From positions 186,001 to 250,000 of the forward strand of contig NZ_LMVK01000034.1 in NCBI RefSeq assembly GCF_001541315.1: a stretch of DNA of 64,000 bases, in the 5' to 3' direction. The notes beneath the pieces were generated by a model, which saw nothing but the letters and a program-made list of their open reading frames with translations, did no database searches and was not told where the DNA came from. The DNA comes from Agrobacterium tumefaciens str. B6 (GTDB taxonomy: Bacteria > Pseudomonadota > Alphaproteobacteria > Rhizobiales > Rhizobiaceae). The position numbers and the translations under genes were made by a program. Each line of letters opens with the position of its first letter. Position 1 is the stretch's first letter. Below, one piece after another: positions 17,862-27,317 of this stretch.

Positions 17862-19730
17862 TTACTGCGCCGCCTCGTCCGCAGCGAGAAAACCACCCGA
17901 CTGCCGCGCCCAGAGTTCCGAATAAAGACCGCCCTGCGTGACCAGATCGGAATGGCTGCCCTGTTCCACGATGCGCCCCTGATCCATCACGATCAGTCGG
18001 TCGAGAGCAGCAATGGTCGACAGGCGGTGGGCGATGGCCAGAACCGTCTTGCCCTGCATCAGCTCATCCAGATTGCTCTGGATCGCCGCTTCCACCTCCG
18101 AATCGAGGGCCGACGTCGCCTCGTCGAGCACGAGGATCGGCGCGTCCTTCAGCATCACGCGGGCAATGGCGATGCGCTGGCGCTGGCCGCCGGAAAGTTT
18201 CACGCCGCGTTCGCCCACATGCGCGTCGAACCCTTTGCGGCCACGTTGATCCTCGAGCCTTGCGATGAAGTCGTCCGACTTGGCGCGGCGCGTCGCCTCC
18301 TGCAACTGCGCTTCGGTGGCGTCGGTACGGCCGAACATGATGTTGTCTCTGATAGAACGGTGCAGCAGCGACGTATCCTGCGTGACCATGCCGATATGGG
18401 CACGTAGCGATTCCTGTGTCACCCCGGCGATATCCTGACCGTCGATCAGGATACGGCCTTTTTCGACATCGTAGAAACGCAGGATGAGATTGACGAGGGT
18501 GGATTTTCCAGCGCCGGAGCGCCCGACGATGCCCACCTTTTCACCCGCCCTGATATCGAGATTAAGATGGTCGATGACGCCGTTCGCCCGCCCGTAATGG
18601 AAACTGACATTTTCGAAACGGATGCTCGGCTTCTTGACCTCCAGCGCCTTCGCGTCAGGCCTATCGACGAGACCGATCGGCTGCGAAATCAGCTCGGCGG
18701 CATTCTGCACCGTGCCGAAATTGCGCATGATGCCGTTGAACTGCGTCATCAACCGTCCGAGCAGGAAGTTGAGGCGCAGCACCAGCGCCAGCGTGAAGGC
18801 GACCGCACCCGAACTGATCCTGCCGGAAAGCCACAGATCGATACAGAGCGCCGCCATGGAAGTGATCATCACGCCTGATAGCAGCGCCATGGAAGCGCGC
18901 ACGCCGGTGATGAAGCGCGTGAACGTCATGGTCGCATGCTGGAAAATATCGAAGCCCTGCCGCATGTAGCGGTCATTGGCATCATCACGCCCGAACAGCC
19001 GGAGCGTCTGGATATTGCTATAGGCATCCACCATGCGGCCGGAAAGCATGGAGGCGGCTTCCGCCGTTTCTTTGGAATGGTAGCGGATGCGTGGCACGAA
19101 ATAACGCGCCAGCAGCGAGAAGATCGCCACCCAGACGAGGACGACGACCGCAAGCCGCCAGTCCAGCCCACCGATCAGGAACAGCATGGAGACCGAATAA
19201 ATGCCGACGAACCAGACGCTTTCCATCAGCGAAGTGACGAGATCGCCCGCCGCCTGCCCGCCCGACCAGACCTTGGTGACGATGCGGCCTGAAAAATCAT
19301 TCTGGAAGAAGGTCAGCGATTGCCGCGCCACGTGCATATAGGATTGCCAGCGCACCAGATTGTAAAAGCCGGGCGTGATGATCTGCTGGTCCACCAAAGC
19401 CGTCACCATGGTGACGATAAAACGCACGATGCCGATCAGTACCAGCATGCCGACCAGTTCGCCGCCATGGGCCGCAAGCAGCCCCGCCCAGCCCTCTTCC
19501 GGCTTCACGGTGGCGAGAATATCGACGAGACGTCCGACGAACCAGAAAAGCGCCGCCTCGATGGCCGCCGTCAGCCCGCCCAGCACCAGCATGGCGAAAA
19601 AGGGCGCCTTGGCCTGCGAGATATAGAACCAGATGAAGGCGAACGTGCTTTCAGGCGGCCGCAAATCGTCCTTGCGGGCGAAGGGCTTTATCCAGTTCTC
19701 GAAAAACTCGAAGATGCGGGTAATAACCAT
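17862..19730 (-). CDS. ABC exporter, fused membrane and ATPase domains (copy 1)
   Basis: 622 aa half-transporter of the MsbA/multidrug type. Six membrane helices span about residues 30-330. The ATPase has Walker A GRSGAGKST, Q-loop MVTQDTSLLHR, signature KLSGGQRQR, Walker B ILVLDEATSALD and switch His AIAHRLST, all intact. It resembles the neighbouring copy strongly, so the two may form a heterodimer or have arisen by duplication. The start is uncertain: ATG 19730 matches the family but lacks a clear ribosome site. A terminator sits between it and the upstream copy, so it may have its own promoter or depend on readthrough. Confidence 0.92.
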   Translation of the reverse strand: MVITRIFEFFENWIKPFARKDDLRPPESTFAFIWFYISQAKAPFFAMLVLGGLTAAIEAALFWFVGRLVDILATVKPEEGWAGLLAAHGGELVGMLVLIGIVRFIVTMVTALVDQQIITPGFYNLVRWQSYMHVARQSLTFFQNDFSGRIVTKVWSGGQAAGDLVTSLMESVWFVGIYSVSMLFLIGGLDWRLAVVVLVWVAIFSLLARYFVPRIRYHSKETAEAASMLSGRMVDAYSNIQTLRLFGRDDANDRYMRQGFDIFQHATMTFTRFITGVRASMALLSGVMITSMAALCIDLWLSGRISSGAVAFTLALVLRLNFLLGRLMTQFNGIMRNFGTVQNAAELISQPIGLVDRPDAKALEVKKPSIRFENVSFHYGRANGVIDHLNLDIRAGEKVGIVGRSGAGKSTLVNLILRFYDVEKGRILIDGQDIAGVTQESLRAHIGMVTQDTSLLHRSIRDNIMFGRTDATEAQLQEATRRAKSDDFIARLEDQRGRKGFDAHVGERGVKLSGGQRQRIAIARVMLKDAPILVLDEATSALDSEVEAAIQSNLDELMQGKTVLAIAHRLSTIAALDRLIVMDQGRIVEQGSHSDLVTQGGLYSELWARQSGGFLAADEAAQ

Positions 19731-19810
19731 GATCCGGATATAGGAGGATTCCCGGAGCGGGAACAGCCGCCGAGGCTGCGGGAAGAGATTATATTTCGGT
19801 AACATTGCCC

Positions 19811-19842
19811 AAATGAAAAAGAGCGGGGAATGTTCCCCGCCC
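19811..19842 (-). terminator. Rho-independent terminator between the two ABC exporter genes
   Basis: Reverse strand: GGGCGGGGAA-CA-TTCCCCGCTC followed by TTTTTC. It starts 13 nt after the stop of the upstream ABC gene and ends about 80 nt before the next. Confidence 0.85.
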
Positions 19843-19854
19843 TTTCGCTTTTCC

Positions 19855-21705
19855 TCACTCAGCGGCCACTTCCGCCTCATGGTCGGCGATGAAGCCGCCG
19901 GACTGGCGCCGCCACAGGTCGGCATAAATGCCGCCCATTGCCGCCAGTTCCGCATGGCTGCCCGCTTCCACGATCCGGCCCTTGTCGAGAATGATGAGCC
20001 GGTCCATCTCGGTCAGCGTCGAAAGGCGGTGGGCGATCGCAATCACCGTCTTGCCTTCCATCAGCGAGAACAGGTTCTCCTGGATCGCCGCCTCGACTTC
20101 GGAGTCGAGCGCCGATGTCGCCTCGTCCAGCACCAGGATCGGGGCATTCTTGAGGAAGACGCGGGCGATCGCGATACGCTGGCGCTGACCGCCGGAGAGC
20201 TTGACACCACGTTCACCCACCTGGGCATCGAGGCCCTGACGACCGTGCATGTCGACAAGCGTCTCGATGAAGTCCCAGGCATTTGCCCGCTTCGCCGCCG
20301 CAATCACCTGTTCGTCGGTGGCCTCGGGGTGGCCGTAGGCGATGTTGTCGCGGATCGAGCGGTGCAGCAGCGAGGTATCCTGCGTCACCACCCCGATCAG
20401 CTCGCGCAGGCTGTCCTGCGACACCTTCGAGATGTCCTGGCCGTCGATGGTGATCCTGCCGCCTTCCAGATCGTAGAAGCGCAGAAGCAGGTTCATCAGC
20501 GTCGTCTTGCCCGCACCCGAGCGCCCGACCAGACCGACCTTCTCGCCCGGCTTGATATCGAGCGTCAGCCCGTCGATCACGCCCTTGTTCTTGCCGTAGT
20601 GGAAGCGGACGTTGTCGTAACGGATGGCGCCCTGCGGGGCGGCAAGCTCAGGCGCCTTGGGAACATCTACGATATCGTGCGGCTTCGTCATCATCGACAT
20701 GCCGTCATAGACCGTGCCGATATTTTCGAACAGCGAGGTGACTTCCCACATGATCCATTGCGACATGCCGTTGACGCGCATGGCAAGGCTGATGGCGATG
20801 GCGACCGAACCGGCCGTGACCGAACCCTGCATCCAGAAATAAAGACCGAGCGTTGCAGTGGAAAACAGCACGACCGCATTGTTGAGGTCGATCAGGATGT
20901 TGAAGCCGGAAATCTTGCGCATCTGGCGGTGAACGGTCCCGAGAAACACGTTCATGCCCTCGCGCGCATATCTTTCCTCGCGGCCCGCATGGGAAAACAG
21001 CTTTATCGTCGAGATGTTGGTGTAGCTGTCGACGATCCGCCCCGTCATCATCGAGCGCGCATCGGCCTGTTCCTGCGCCAGCCGGCCGAGTTTCGGCACG
21101 AAATAAGCAAGAATTCCCATATAGATGCCGAGCCAGACCAGCAGCGGAATGACCAGCCGCCAGTCCGCCGCCGCAACCATGAACAGCATCGAAACGACGA
21201 AGCTGATCGCGTAGACGAACACGTCGATCACCTTCAGCGCCACTTCGCGGATCGCCAGCGCCGTCTGCATCACCTTGGTCGAAACCCGGCCGGCAAACTC
21301 GTTGGCGAAGAAGTTCATGGAGTGGCGTAGCAGGAAACGATGCATCTTCCAGCGCGCGATCATGCCGAAATTGCCGGCAAGCGTCTGGTGCATCGTCATG
21401 GTATGGATCGCGCCCATCAGCGGCAGCAGGAATAGCACCAGCCCGGCCATGACGATCAGATGCCAGCCCTCATCGGCAAAAAAAGTCTCGCGATTGGCCG
21501 TGGAAAGCCAGTCGACGATATTGCCGAGGAATTTATAGAGCATGGCTTCGGCAATGGCGATGCCCATGGACATCAGGCCAAGCAGCAGCAGCCATGGCCA
21601 TGCGGGCTTCACATAGTGCCACAGGAACGGCAAAAGCTTCCTTGGCGCCACAGAGGGCGCCGAAGCGGGAAAGGGATCGAGGCGTTTTTCAAACCAGCCA
21701 AACAT
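19855..21705 (-). CDS. ABC exporter, fused membrane and ATPase domains (copy 2)
   Basis: 616 aa. Same architecture as copy 1, with Walker A GRSGAGKTT, VVTQDTSLLHR, KLSGGQRQR, ILVLDEATSALDSEVEAA and AIAHRLST; the catalytic Glu is present in both, so neither ATPase site looks degenerate. The N-terminus MFGWFEKRLDPFP leads into the first helix near residue 38. I chose ATG 21705, with GGAG 8 nt upstream; the frame is open to 21756. Substrate unknown (lipid, peptide or drug). A small ORF with a strong ribosome site precedes it by about 150 bp. Confidence 0.93.
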   Translation of the reverse strand: MFGWFEKRLDPFPASAPSVAPRKLLPFLWHYVKPAWPWLLLLGLMSMGIAIAEAMLYKFLGNIVDWLSTANRETFFADEGWHLIVMAGLVLFLLPLMGAIHTMTMHQTLAGNFGMIARWKMHRFLLRHSMNFFANEFAGRVSTKVMQTALAIREVALKVIDVFVYAISFVVSMLFMVAAADWRLVIPLLVWLGIYMGILAYFVPKLGRLAQEQADARSMMTGRIVDSYTNISTIKLFSHAGREERYAREGMNVFLGTVHRQMRKISGFNILIDLNNAVVLFSTATLGLYFWMQGSVTAGSVAIAISLAMRVNGMSQWIMWEVTSLFENIGTVYDGMSMMTKPHDIVDVPKAPELAAPQGAIRYDNVRFHYGKNKGVIDGLTLDIKPGEKVGLVGRSGAGKTTLMNLLLRFYDLEGGRITIDGQDISKVSQDSLRELIGVVTQDTSLLHRSIRDNIAYGHPEATDEQVIAAAKRANAWDFIETLVDMHGRQGLDAQVGERGVKLSGGQRQRIAIARVFLKNAPILVLDEATSALDSEVEAAIQENLFSLMEGKTVIAIAHRLSTLTEMDRLIILDKGRIVEAGSHAELAAMGGIYADLWRRQSGGFIADHEAEVAAE

Positions 21706-21857
21706 AGGCCAAGCTCCGGCAATCAATCGCTCCATCGTGACATGGTGAGCGGACACAAATATGGCTCACGACGGAACGGAAAAGTCTTTGAACATGGCCG
21801 CAACAGCCACATGGTGAGTCGAAATATGGGAAACGCGGCCAAGCCGCAGAGTAACAC

Positions 21858-21914
21858 CTAGGCCAGCAGCGGCACTACTGGGGCCTGGAGGCGAATACGA
21901 ATGTCATTTGGCAT
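21858..21914 (-). CDS. 18-residue small ORF with strong ribosome site upstream of the ABC exporters
   Basis: Reverse strand reading MPNDIRIRLQAPVVPLLA, then TAG. GGGAGG stands 5 nt before the ATG, the strongest ribosome site in this 380-bp gap. It lies on the same strand as, and about 150 bp upstream of, ABC copy 2. After its stop come a short hairpin (GCGGC-TTG-GCCGC) and a duplicated segment (CATATTT...CTCACCATGT twice). It could be a leader peptide that controls the exporter by attenuation, or simply a small protein. No homologue known to me. Confidence 0.4.
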   Translation of the reverse strand: MPNDIRIRLQAPVVPLLA

Positions 21915-22030
21915 GAGAACCTCCCTTGGCTGGCGTTGAAGACATCGCCTTGTAGCGCAAAAAATAAGCAATGACCAGCCGGAAAGACACCGAATACGCG
22001 AGAAAACACGCAAGTGCATCCAATATGGCG

Positions 22031-22064
22031 AACGGACGGAGATGACCCGCAAGGTCTCCGCCCG
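22031..22064. terminator. hairpin downstream of the metallophosphoesterase gene
   Basis: AACGGACGGAGA and TCTCCGCCCGTT can pair with one mismatch around a 10-nt loop, about 20 nt after the phosphoesterase stop (reverse strand). No U-tract. Confidence 0.4.
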
Positions 22065-22085
22065 TTAAACGATGCCGACGTCGCC

Positions 22086-22961
22086 TTATTCGGCTGCGTC
22101 CTGTGCTTCGCCGCTTTCATAGTCCGCAATCAGCTCGGCCATTCCGGCCTGCGTATGACGCTTCAATTCCCGGCGATCGCTGGGCTGGGGCGCAAAAGTG
22201 ACGGTGAGGCCCGTATCCCTTATCGTGCCGATGGCGAAAGACGCGCCGGACACCATGCGCACGCCCTCATGCAGCCATAGCGGGTCGGTGGCGAAATGCT
22301 GGCCGATGCCGACCACGACGGGAATGCCCTGCCAGTGCGACATGCGGTCGTAATGGATGTGGCCCGCCAGAATACCGACGACATCATGCTCGAACAGCAG
22401 CTCGTCCAGAATCTCGGTATCGTCAAAGGAGAGGGATTCCCACTCCGCATCGGGACGGTCAAAATCAAGCGCCGGCGCATGGTGCATCACCAGCAGCTTC
22501 GGCAGTTCGGGGTGGTTTTCGAGTTCATCCTCAAGCCATTCGATCTGCCCGGGCTCGAAAGCCCCGCCGACCTTGCCGGGAACGCTGGTGTCCATGACGA
22601 TGATGTGGATGCCGGCAATGACTTCCGCATGATCGTAAGGTTCATCCAGATTCTCGTGGCGGCCGAGCATGACCGGATAAAACCCATCACGACGATCGTG
22701 ATTACCGAGCGCGAAGAGCACCGGCACATCCAGTTCGGCTTGCGCCATCAGGCGCTTGAGTTCTTCATAGCTGCCGGCATCGCCTCTATTGGTCAAATCA
22801 CCGCTGACAACGATGAATTCAGGCGGCGGCACGAGCGCCTTGATCTGCGCGAGCGTCGCGGAAAGCGTGGCCGAGGTCTCGGAATAAAGATCATCATCCT
22901 GCACCTGCGGATTACCCACATGCAGATCGGTCAGATGGACGAAATTCACCCGTTCGGACAT
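22086..22961 (-). CDS. calcineurin-like metallophosphoesterase (CpdA/GpdQ class)
   Basis: 291 aa. All metal-site motifs of the class III cyclic-nucleotide/glycerophosphodiester phosphodiesterases are seen: DLHVG, GDLTNRG, LGNHDRR, MHHAP and GHIHYDR. It likely hydrolyses phosphodiesters in the cytoplasm, possibly cAMP. GGAGGA precedes the ATG by 6 nt. Acidic C-terminal tail. Confidence 0.88.
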   Translation of the reverse strand: MSERVNFVHLTDLHVGNPQVQDDDLYSETSATLSATLAQIKALVPPPEFIVVSGDLTNRGDAGSYEELKRLMAQAELDVPVLFALGNHDRRDGFYPVMLGRHENLDEPYDHAEVIAGIHIIVMDTSVPGKVGGAFEPGQIEWLEDELENHPELPKLLVMHHAPALDFDRPDAEWESLSFDDTEILDELLFEHDVVGILAGHIHYDRMSHWQGIPVVVGIGQHFATDPLWLHEGVRMVSGASFAIGTIRDTGLTVTFAPQPSDRRELKRHTQAGMAELIADYESGEAQDAAE

Positions 22962-23196
22962 GGAATCCTCCTGTTATCGCGTGCAGAAAATCCGGCTCGA
23001 AATGGCCTGTCCCGACCATTCATGATCGTCCGGACAGACCTGACAATGTGTTGGTGAATGGGTAGCTGCGCTGTGTGTCACGCGAATGAATATCCGCTCG
23101 GGAACAACGCCTGGAAGGGCCTTTTCCCCGGCGCACCTGTCGCCCGCCCCGTGCCCGTGATAATCGGACGGACACTCCAACCGCAGTGAGAAGTCC

Positions 23197-23658
23197 ATGC
23201 CCGAAATCAGGATCGCCCTTTACCAGCCCGATATTCCCGGCAATACCGGCACCATCCTGCGGCTGGCCGCGTGTCTCGGCCTTGGCGTGGACATCATCGA
23301 GCCGGCCGGTTTCGATATTTCCGACCGCAATCTGAAACGGGCGGGCATGGACTACATCGCGGCGGCGGCGCTCACGCGCCATGTCAGCTGGGACCGTTTC
23401 GAGGAATGGCGGGCAACCACCGGCCGCCGGCTCGTTCTCGCCTCCACCAAGGCCGCCCTGCCCTATACTGATATCACCTATCGCACGGATGATATCCTGC
23501 TTTTCGGCCGTGAAAGTGCAGGCGTACCGGACCATGTGCATGAAAAGGCGGATGAGCGAATCATCATCCCGATGGTGGCGGGACAGCGCTCCATCAACGT
23601 CGCCATGTCGGCGGCGATGATCACCGGCGAGGCTTTGCGCCAGACGGCATGGGCGTAA
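23197..23658 (+). CDS. trmL: tRNA (cytidine(34)-2'-O)-methyltransferase
   Basis: 153 aa SPOUT-class methyltransferase of the minimal TrmL type. Motifs: YQPDIPGNTGTILRLAA, LLFGRESAGVPDHV and SINVAMSAAM. It methylates the wobble ribose of tRNA-Leu isoacceptors. The length matches E. coli TrmL (157). Single gene between the phosphoesterase (divergent) and a Na/Pi transporter. Confidence 0.94.
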   Translation: MPEIRIALYQPDIPGNTGTILRLAACLGLGVDIIEPAGFDISDRNLKRAGMDYIAAAALTRHVSWDRFEEWRATTGRRLVLASTKAALPYTDITYRTDDILLFGRESAGVPDHVHEKADERIIIPMVAGQRSINVAMSAAMITGEALRQTAWA

Positions 23659-23830
23659 GCGCCATTTTTAACGCCAATTTTTCGGGCAAATACAAAATTT
23701 GACCGTTTTTACTTCAAAACTGTCGTAACCCGGCCTGTACCGGGGGCGTTGAGGCTCCTATACTCTTTAGCCGGACAATAAAAATCGCCCTCGCCGGAAC
23801 CATGCCCCGGCGGGTGTGAGGAGACGTCGC

Positions 23831-25483
23831 ATGCAATCCACCATTGTCATCGTCAACCTTCTCGGCGCAGTCGCACTGCTGCTGTTCGGTCTGTCCCAGG
23901 TCAAGGACGGCGTTACCCGCGCTTTCGGCATGAAACTCCGAAGCGTGCTGGCCACCGGCACCCAGAACGGTCCACGTTCCTTCTTTTCCGGATTTTTTGC
24001 GACGGTAGCGCTGCAAAGCTCGACGGCGACCGCGCTCACCGTCGCCTCCTTTGCCGAGCGTGACCTCATCAAGCCGCGCATGGCGCAGGTGGTGCTGCTC
24101 GGCGCCAATGTCGGCACCGCCGTTACCGCATGGATCGTGGCGGCCGGGGTGGAATGGCTGTCGCCGCTGCTGATCCTTGCCGGCATCGTACTGAAAAAGG
24201 GCAGTTCCAACGCCAGACAGGGCGGCGGGACGGCGCTGATCGGCATCGGCCTGATGCTTTTGTCACTGCATCTTTTAAGCGGCGCGACCGAACCGATGCG
24301 GGCCTCGCCGGCGCTCGGCGTCTTCATCGGGCTCCTTGATGGAGCATGGCCCGTCGCGCTGATCTTCTCCGCCGTGCTCGCCTTCGTCTCCTCTTCCAGC
24401 CTTGCCGTCGTGGTGCTCATTCTGTCGCTGGCCGCCACCGGCACGCTTTCCACCGGCCTCATCATCGTTCTCATTCTCGGCGCCAATCTCGGCGGCGCCA
24501 TTCCGCCTGTTATCGCCACACTTTCCGGCCCCGCCTCGGCGCGACGCATCACCATCGGCAATCTTGTCGTGCGAACCATCGGCTGCCTCATTGCCATGCC
24601 GCTCGCTTCCTATGGCGCGGAACTCCTGCAGCAATTACCGCTTTCGCCCACGAAATTGCCTGTTGATGCCCACCTCATCTTCAACGTCATTCTGGCGGCG
24701 CTGGCCTGGCCCTTCTCCGGCCTGATATCCGACCTGATGGCGAAACTGGTGCCGGGCGATCCCAAGGCTGAAGACGGCCCGAATTTCCTCGACCAGCAGG
24801 CGCTGGATATGCCGGTTGTCGCGCTTGCCAATGCTACCCGTGAGGTCCTGAGCGTCGGCGACAGCATCGGGCGGATGCTGATCCGCGCCGAAAACGCCTT
24901 CAAGCACAATGATCTGGCGCCGCTTCAGGAAGTCTCCCTGCTCGAAAAAAAGGTCGACCGCCGCCAGCAGGAGGGGAAGGTCTATCTGTCGCAACTGGGG
25001 CGCAAGGGGCTTTCCGACGAGGAAGCCCGCCGTTCGATCGCCATCATCGATTACGCGATCAATCTCGAACATATCGGCGATATCATCGAAAAGGGCATCT
25101 GCGAGCAGATTCGCAAGAAGGTGCTGAACAGCTTCAAATTTTCCGATGACGGTTATGAGGAGCTGAAAACCCTGTTCGACATGACCATCGAGAACCTGCG
25201 CGCCGCCCAGAGCATTCTGGTGACCGGCGATTTCGATCTCGCCCGCCGGCTGATGGAAAGCAAGGTGGATATACGCCGCCTCGAAAAACAGTCCTCCAAC
25301 CGGCATCTGGAGCGGCTGCGCGACGGGCTGACGGAAAGCATGCAGACCAGTTCGCTGCATCTAGACATGCTGCGGGATTTGAAGCGCATCAACGCCCATA
25401 TCGTTTCGGTGGCGCATCCCATTCTGGATGAAAGCGGTGTGCTGATCGAAAGCCGCCTGCGTTACGCGGAGCCGCGTGCCTGA
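23831..25483 (+). CDS. Na/Pi-cotransporter family protein with C-terminal PhoU domain
   Basis: 550 aa. The first ~330 residues carry the two inverted NptA/PiT-like repeats (FFATVALQSSTATALTVASFA; LAFVSSSSLAVVVLILSL), each with the QSS/SSS re-entrant signature. Residues ~350-540 form a PhoU-like helical domain (EEARRSIAIIDYAINLEHIGDIIEKGI). It imports phosphate, or senses it. ATG 23831 has AGGAG upstream. A single gene; only a poor Pho-box-like sequence is visible before it. Confidence 0.9.
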   Translation: MQSTIVIVNLLGAVALLLFGLSQVKDGVTRAFGMKLRSVLATGTQNGPRSFFSGFFATVALQSSTATALTVASFAERDLIKPRMAQVVLLGANVGTAVTAWIVAAGVEWLSPLLILAGIVLKKGSSNARQGGGTALIGIGLMLLSLHLLSGATEPMRASPALGVFIGLLDGAWPVALIFSAVLAFVSSSSLAVVVLILSLAATGTLSTGLIIVLILGANLGGAIPPVIATLSGPASARRITIGNLVVRTIGCLIAMPLASYGAELLQQLPLSPTKLPVDAHLIFNVILAALAWPFSGLISDLMAKLVPGDPKAEDGPNFLDQQALDMPVVALANATREVLSVGDSIGRMLIRAENAFKHNDLAPLQEVSLLEKKVDRRQQEGKVYLSQLGRKGLSDEEARRSIAIIDYAINLEHIGDIIEKGICEQIRKKVLNSFKFSDDGYEELKTLFDMTIENLRAAQSILVTGDFDLARRLMESKVDIRRLEKQSSNRHLERLRDGLTESMQTSSLHLDMLRDLKRINAHIVSVAHPILDESGVLIESRLRYAEPRA

Positions 25484-25537
25484 GCATTTCCAGGAAAAGT
25501 GGCCCCCGGTTTTCCGTCCGGAAATGCGAAAACGCTC
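25484..25537. repeat. Rhizobiales small dispersed hairpin repeat
   Basis: GCATTTCC...GGAAAAGTGGCCCCCGGTTTTCC...GGAAATGCG: outer arms pair (GCATTTCC/GGAAATGC) and the core GGAAAAGTG-CCGGTTTTCC is a signature of a very common intergenic repeat in Rhizobiales. A second member lies at about 61066-61112. Confidence 0.65.
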
Positions 25538-25543
25538 TAAAAC

Positions 25544-25819
25544 TCAATCGGCCGAGGGAAGCCGCCGCATGGTGAATTCGATGCGGTCGCCTTCAAGCTG
25601 CCGCCAGCTTTCCACTTCCGTCCAATAGGCCGCTTTGGGAAAGCTGTCGAACCATTCGCGCGCCTTGGCGCGGGCTTCCTCGCGACCGAGACAGAAGGTC
25701 TGGCGCACGAACATGCCGTCACGCTTTTGTTCACCGCCGGCGCTTTCGCGTTCCTTGCGATGATTGGCGATCCTGCGCTTCAGCCCATCAAGGGGCGGCG
25801 GTCCGGCAAATTTCGTCAT
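25544..25819 (-). CDS. conserved hypothetical protein of Rhizobiales
   Basis: 91 aa, soluble, charged, no signal or membrane segment. It contains MFVRQTFCLGREEARAKARE and YWTEVESWRQLEGDRIEFTMRRL. I do not recognise a characterised family. ATG 25819 is supported by GAGGTG 7 nt upstream; the frame extends to 25837. It is divergent from hemF. Confidence 0.7.
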   Translation of the reverse strand: MTKFAGPPPLDGLKRRIANHRKERESAGGEQKRDGMFVRQTFCLGREEARAKAREWFDSFPKAAYWTEVESWRQLEGDRIEFTMRRLPSAD

Positions 25820-25949
25820 GATATTCACCTCTGGCACCTACATCGATAAAGATAGTGTCGGCGCGCCGCCTTGGCGAGTCGTATTTGTGCGCGGCGCAAA
25901 CACCTGCTAGAGGCGGCGGGAACAGACTTCACCGCAGGAGAAAGAAGAT

Positions 25950-26861
25950 ATGGAACGGCCAATCTTGCCGAAGGGCTTGCCCGAGGACATCGAAGACAAG
26001 AAGGCCACAGCCGAAGCCTGGTTCCAGCATCTGCGCGACACCATCGTCGCCTCCTTCGAAACCCTGGAAAACGATCTTACCGGCCCTCTTTCCGATCAGG
26101 AGCCCGGCCGTTTCGTGCAGAAAGACTGGCTGCGCGACAATGGCGAAGGCGGCGGCGGCAAGATGTCGATGATGGAAGGCCGCGTCTTCGAGAAGGTCGG
26201 CGTGCACACCTCCACCGTCCATGGCGAGTTTTCGCCCGAGTTCCGCAAGCAGATACCGGGTGCGGAAGAAGACCCGCGCTTCTGGGCCTCCGGCCTTTCG
26301 CTCATCGCCCATCCGGTCAATCCCAATGTGCCCGCGGTACATATGAATACCCGCATGGTCGTCACCACCAGCCACTGGTTCGGCGGCGGCGCGGACCTGA
26401 CGCCGGTTCTCGGTCGTCGGCGGACGGAACAGGACCCGGACACCCAGCTTTTCCATCGCGCCTTCGAAATCACCTGCAACCGCCATCCGGTTGCCGATTA
26501 CCCGCGATACAAAACGTGGTGCGACGAGTATTTCTTCCTGAAGCACCGCAATGAACCACGCGGCACCGGCGGCATCTTTTTCGACTGGCTGCACCCTGAT
26601 GAGGAAAAAGGCGGCTGGGACGCCAATTTCACCTTCGTGCAGGATGTCGGCCGCGCCTTCAATCTCGTTTATCCGAAAATCGTCCGCGCCAATTTCAACC
26701 AGAACTGGACGGAAGAGGACCGCGACGAGCAGCTTATCCGCCGCGGTCGCTATGTGGAATTCAACCTGCTTTATGACCGCGGCACGATCTTCGGCCTGAA
26801 GACGGGCGGCAACGTTGAATCGATTCTGTCCTCGCTGCCGCCGGTGGTGCGCTGGCCTTAA
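25950..26861 (+). CDS. hemF: oxygen-dependent coproporphyrinogen III oxidase
   Basis: 303 aa, normal for HemF. It decarboxylates coproporphyrinogen III to protoporphyrinogen IX using O2. Family motifs are [56 protein letters not shown] and [29 protein letters not shown] precedes the ATG. No FNR-type box recognised in the short upstream gap. Confidence 0.97.
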   Translation: MERPILPKGLPEDIEDKKATAEAWFQHLRDTIVASFETLENDLTGPLSDQEPGRFVQKDWLRDNGEGGGGKMSMMEGRVFEKVGVHTSTVHGEFSPEFRKQIPGAEEDPRFWASGLSLIAHPVNPNVPAVHMNTRMVVTTSHWFGGGADLTPVLGRRRTEQDPDTQLFHRAFEITCNRHPVADYPRYKTWCDEYFFLKHRNEPRGTGGIFFDWLHPDEEKGGWDANFTFVQDVGRAFNLVYPKIVRANFNQNWTEEDRDEQLIRRGRYVEFNLLYDRGTIFGLKTGGNVESILSSLPPVVRWP

Positions 26862-26943
26862 AAAACCTCACGCAAATTTGACGCTCATCAGCCATTTTGT
26901 CGCAAATAGCGCAAATTAGGACTTATGGAAAAATCAAGGCAGT

Positions 26944-26980
26944 GGTAGTCTCCTTCCGCAGACGTACTGGAGGAGCTATC
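26944..26980 (+). promoter_or_regulatory. hairpin covering the ribosome site of the 89-residue protein gene
   Basis: GGTAG-t-CTCCTTC (26944-26956) can pair with GGAGGAGCTATC (26969-26980): 12 pairs including two G-U wobbles, one bulge, 12-nt loop. The 3' arm contains the Shine-Dalgarno GGAGGAG of the gene starting at 26984. Translation could be controlled by melting. It is weaker than the element at 52757. Confidence 0.4.
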
Positions 26981-26983
26981 GTC

Positions 26984-27253
26984 ATGATTACTTCGAACAG
27001 CATGCCTATCTCTGCTTCCGTCGAGGAAGCGCTGCATTCCATCGATACCCCTGATCTGATCGACCGCCTGGCAGCGGAAATGCGCGCCACGGGTGATCGT
27101 GAACTGCCCCATTCCTTTTATGTCGAACAGGTGAAACGCTCCCTTGCCGGACAAAAAACGGCACGGCGGGCAGCCAATGACGAAATGCCTCGTACAAAAA
27201 TTCCGGCAGCTGGCACATCCTCTGTGTTCCAGTGCTGGGCAATGCCCGAATAG
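26984..27253 (+). CDS. small protein of unknown function
   Basis: 89 aa. It begins MITSNSMPISASVEEALH and contains a helical stretch (TPDLIDRLAAEMRATGDRELPHSFYVEQVKRSLAG). No signal, no membrane segment and no motif I know. The start is fixed by GGAGGAG 8 nt before ATG 26984. That ribosome site lies in a predicted hairpin. A second small gene (DUF1059) follows after 119 bp. Confidence 0.65.
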   Translation: MITSNSMPISASVEEALHSIDTPDLIDRLAAEMRATGDRELPHSFYVEQVKRSLAGQKTARRAANDEMPRTKIPAAGTSSVFQCWAMPE

Positions 27254-27317
27254 GGCGCCGAACAGGGTTGAAGGACGCCGCTCTGGAACATAAGCGGCGA
27301 ACTTTCGTTTCATGACC

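Noticed and set aside
19813..21330. 505-codon open frame on the plus strand
   Set aside because: Antisense to the ABC exporter gene, whose Walker and signature motifs are unmistakable.
23700..23760. Pho box before the Na/Pi transporter
   Set aside because: Only one half-site (CTGTCGT) is recognisable; the second repeat does not match CTGTCAT.
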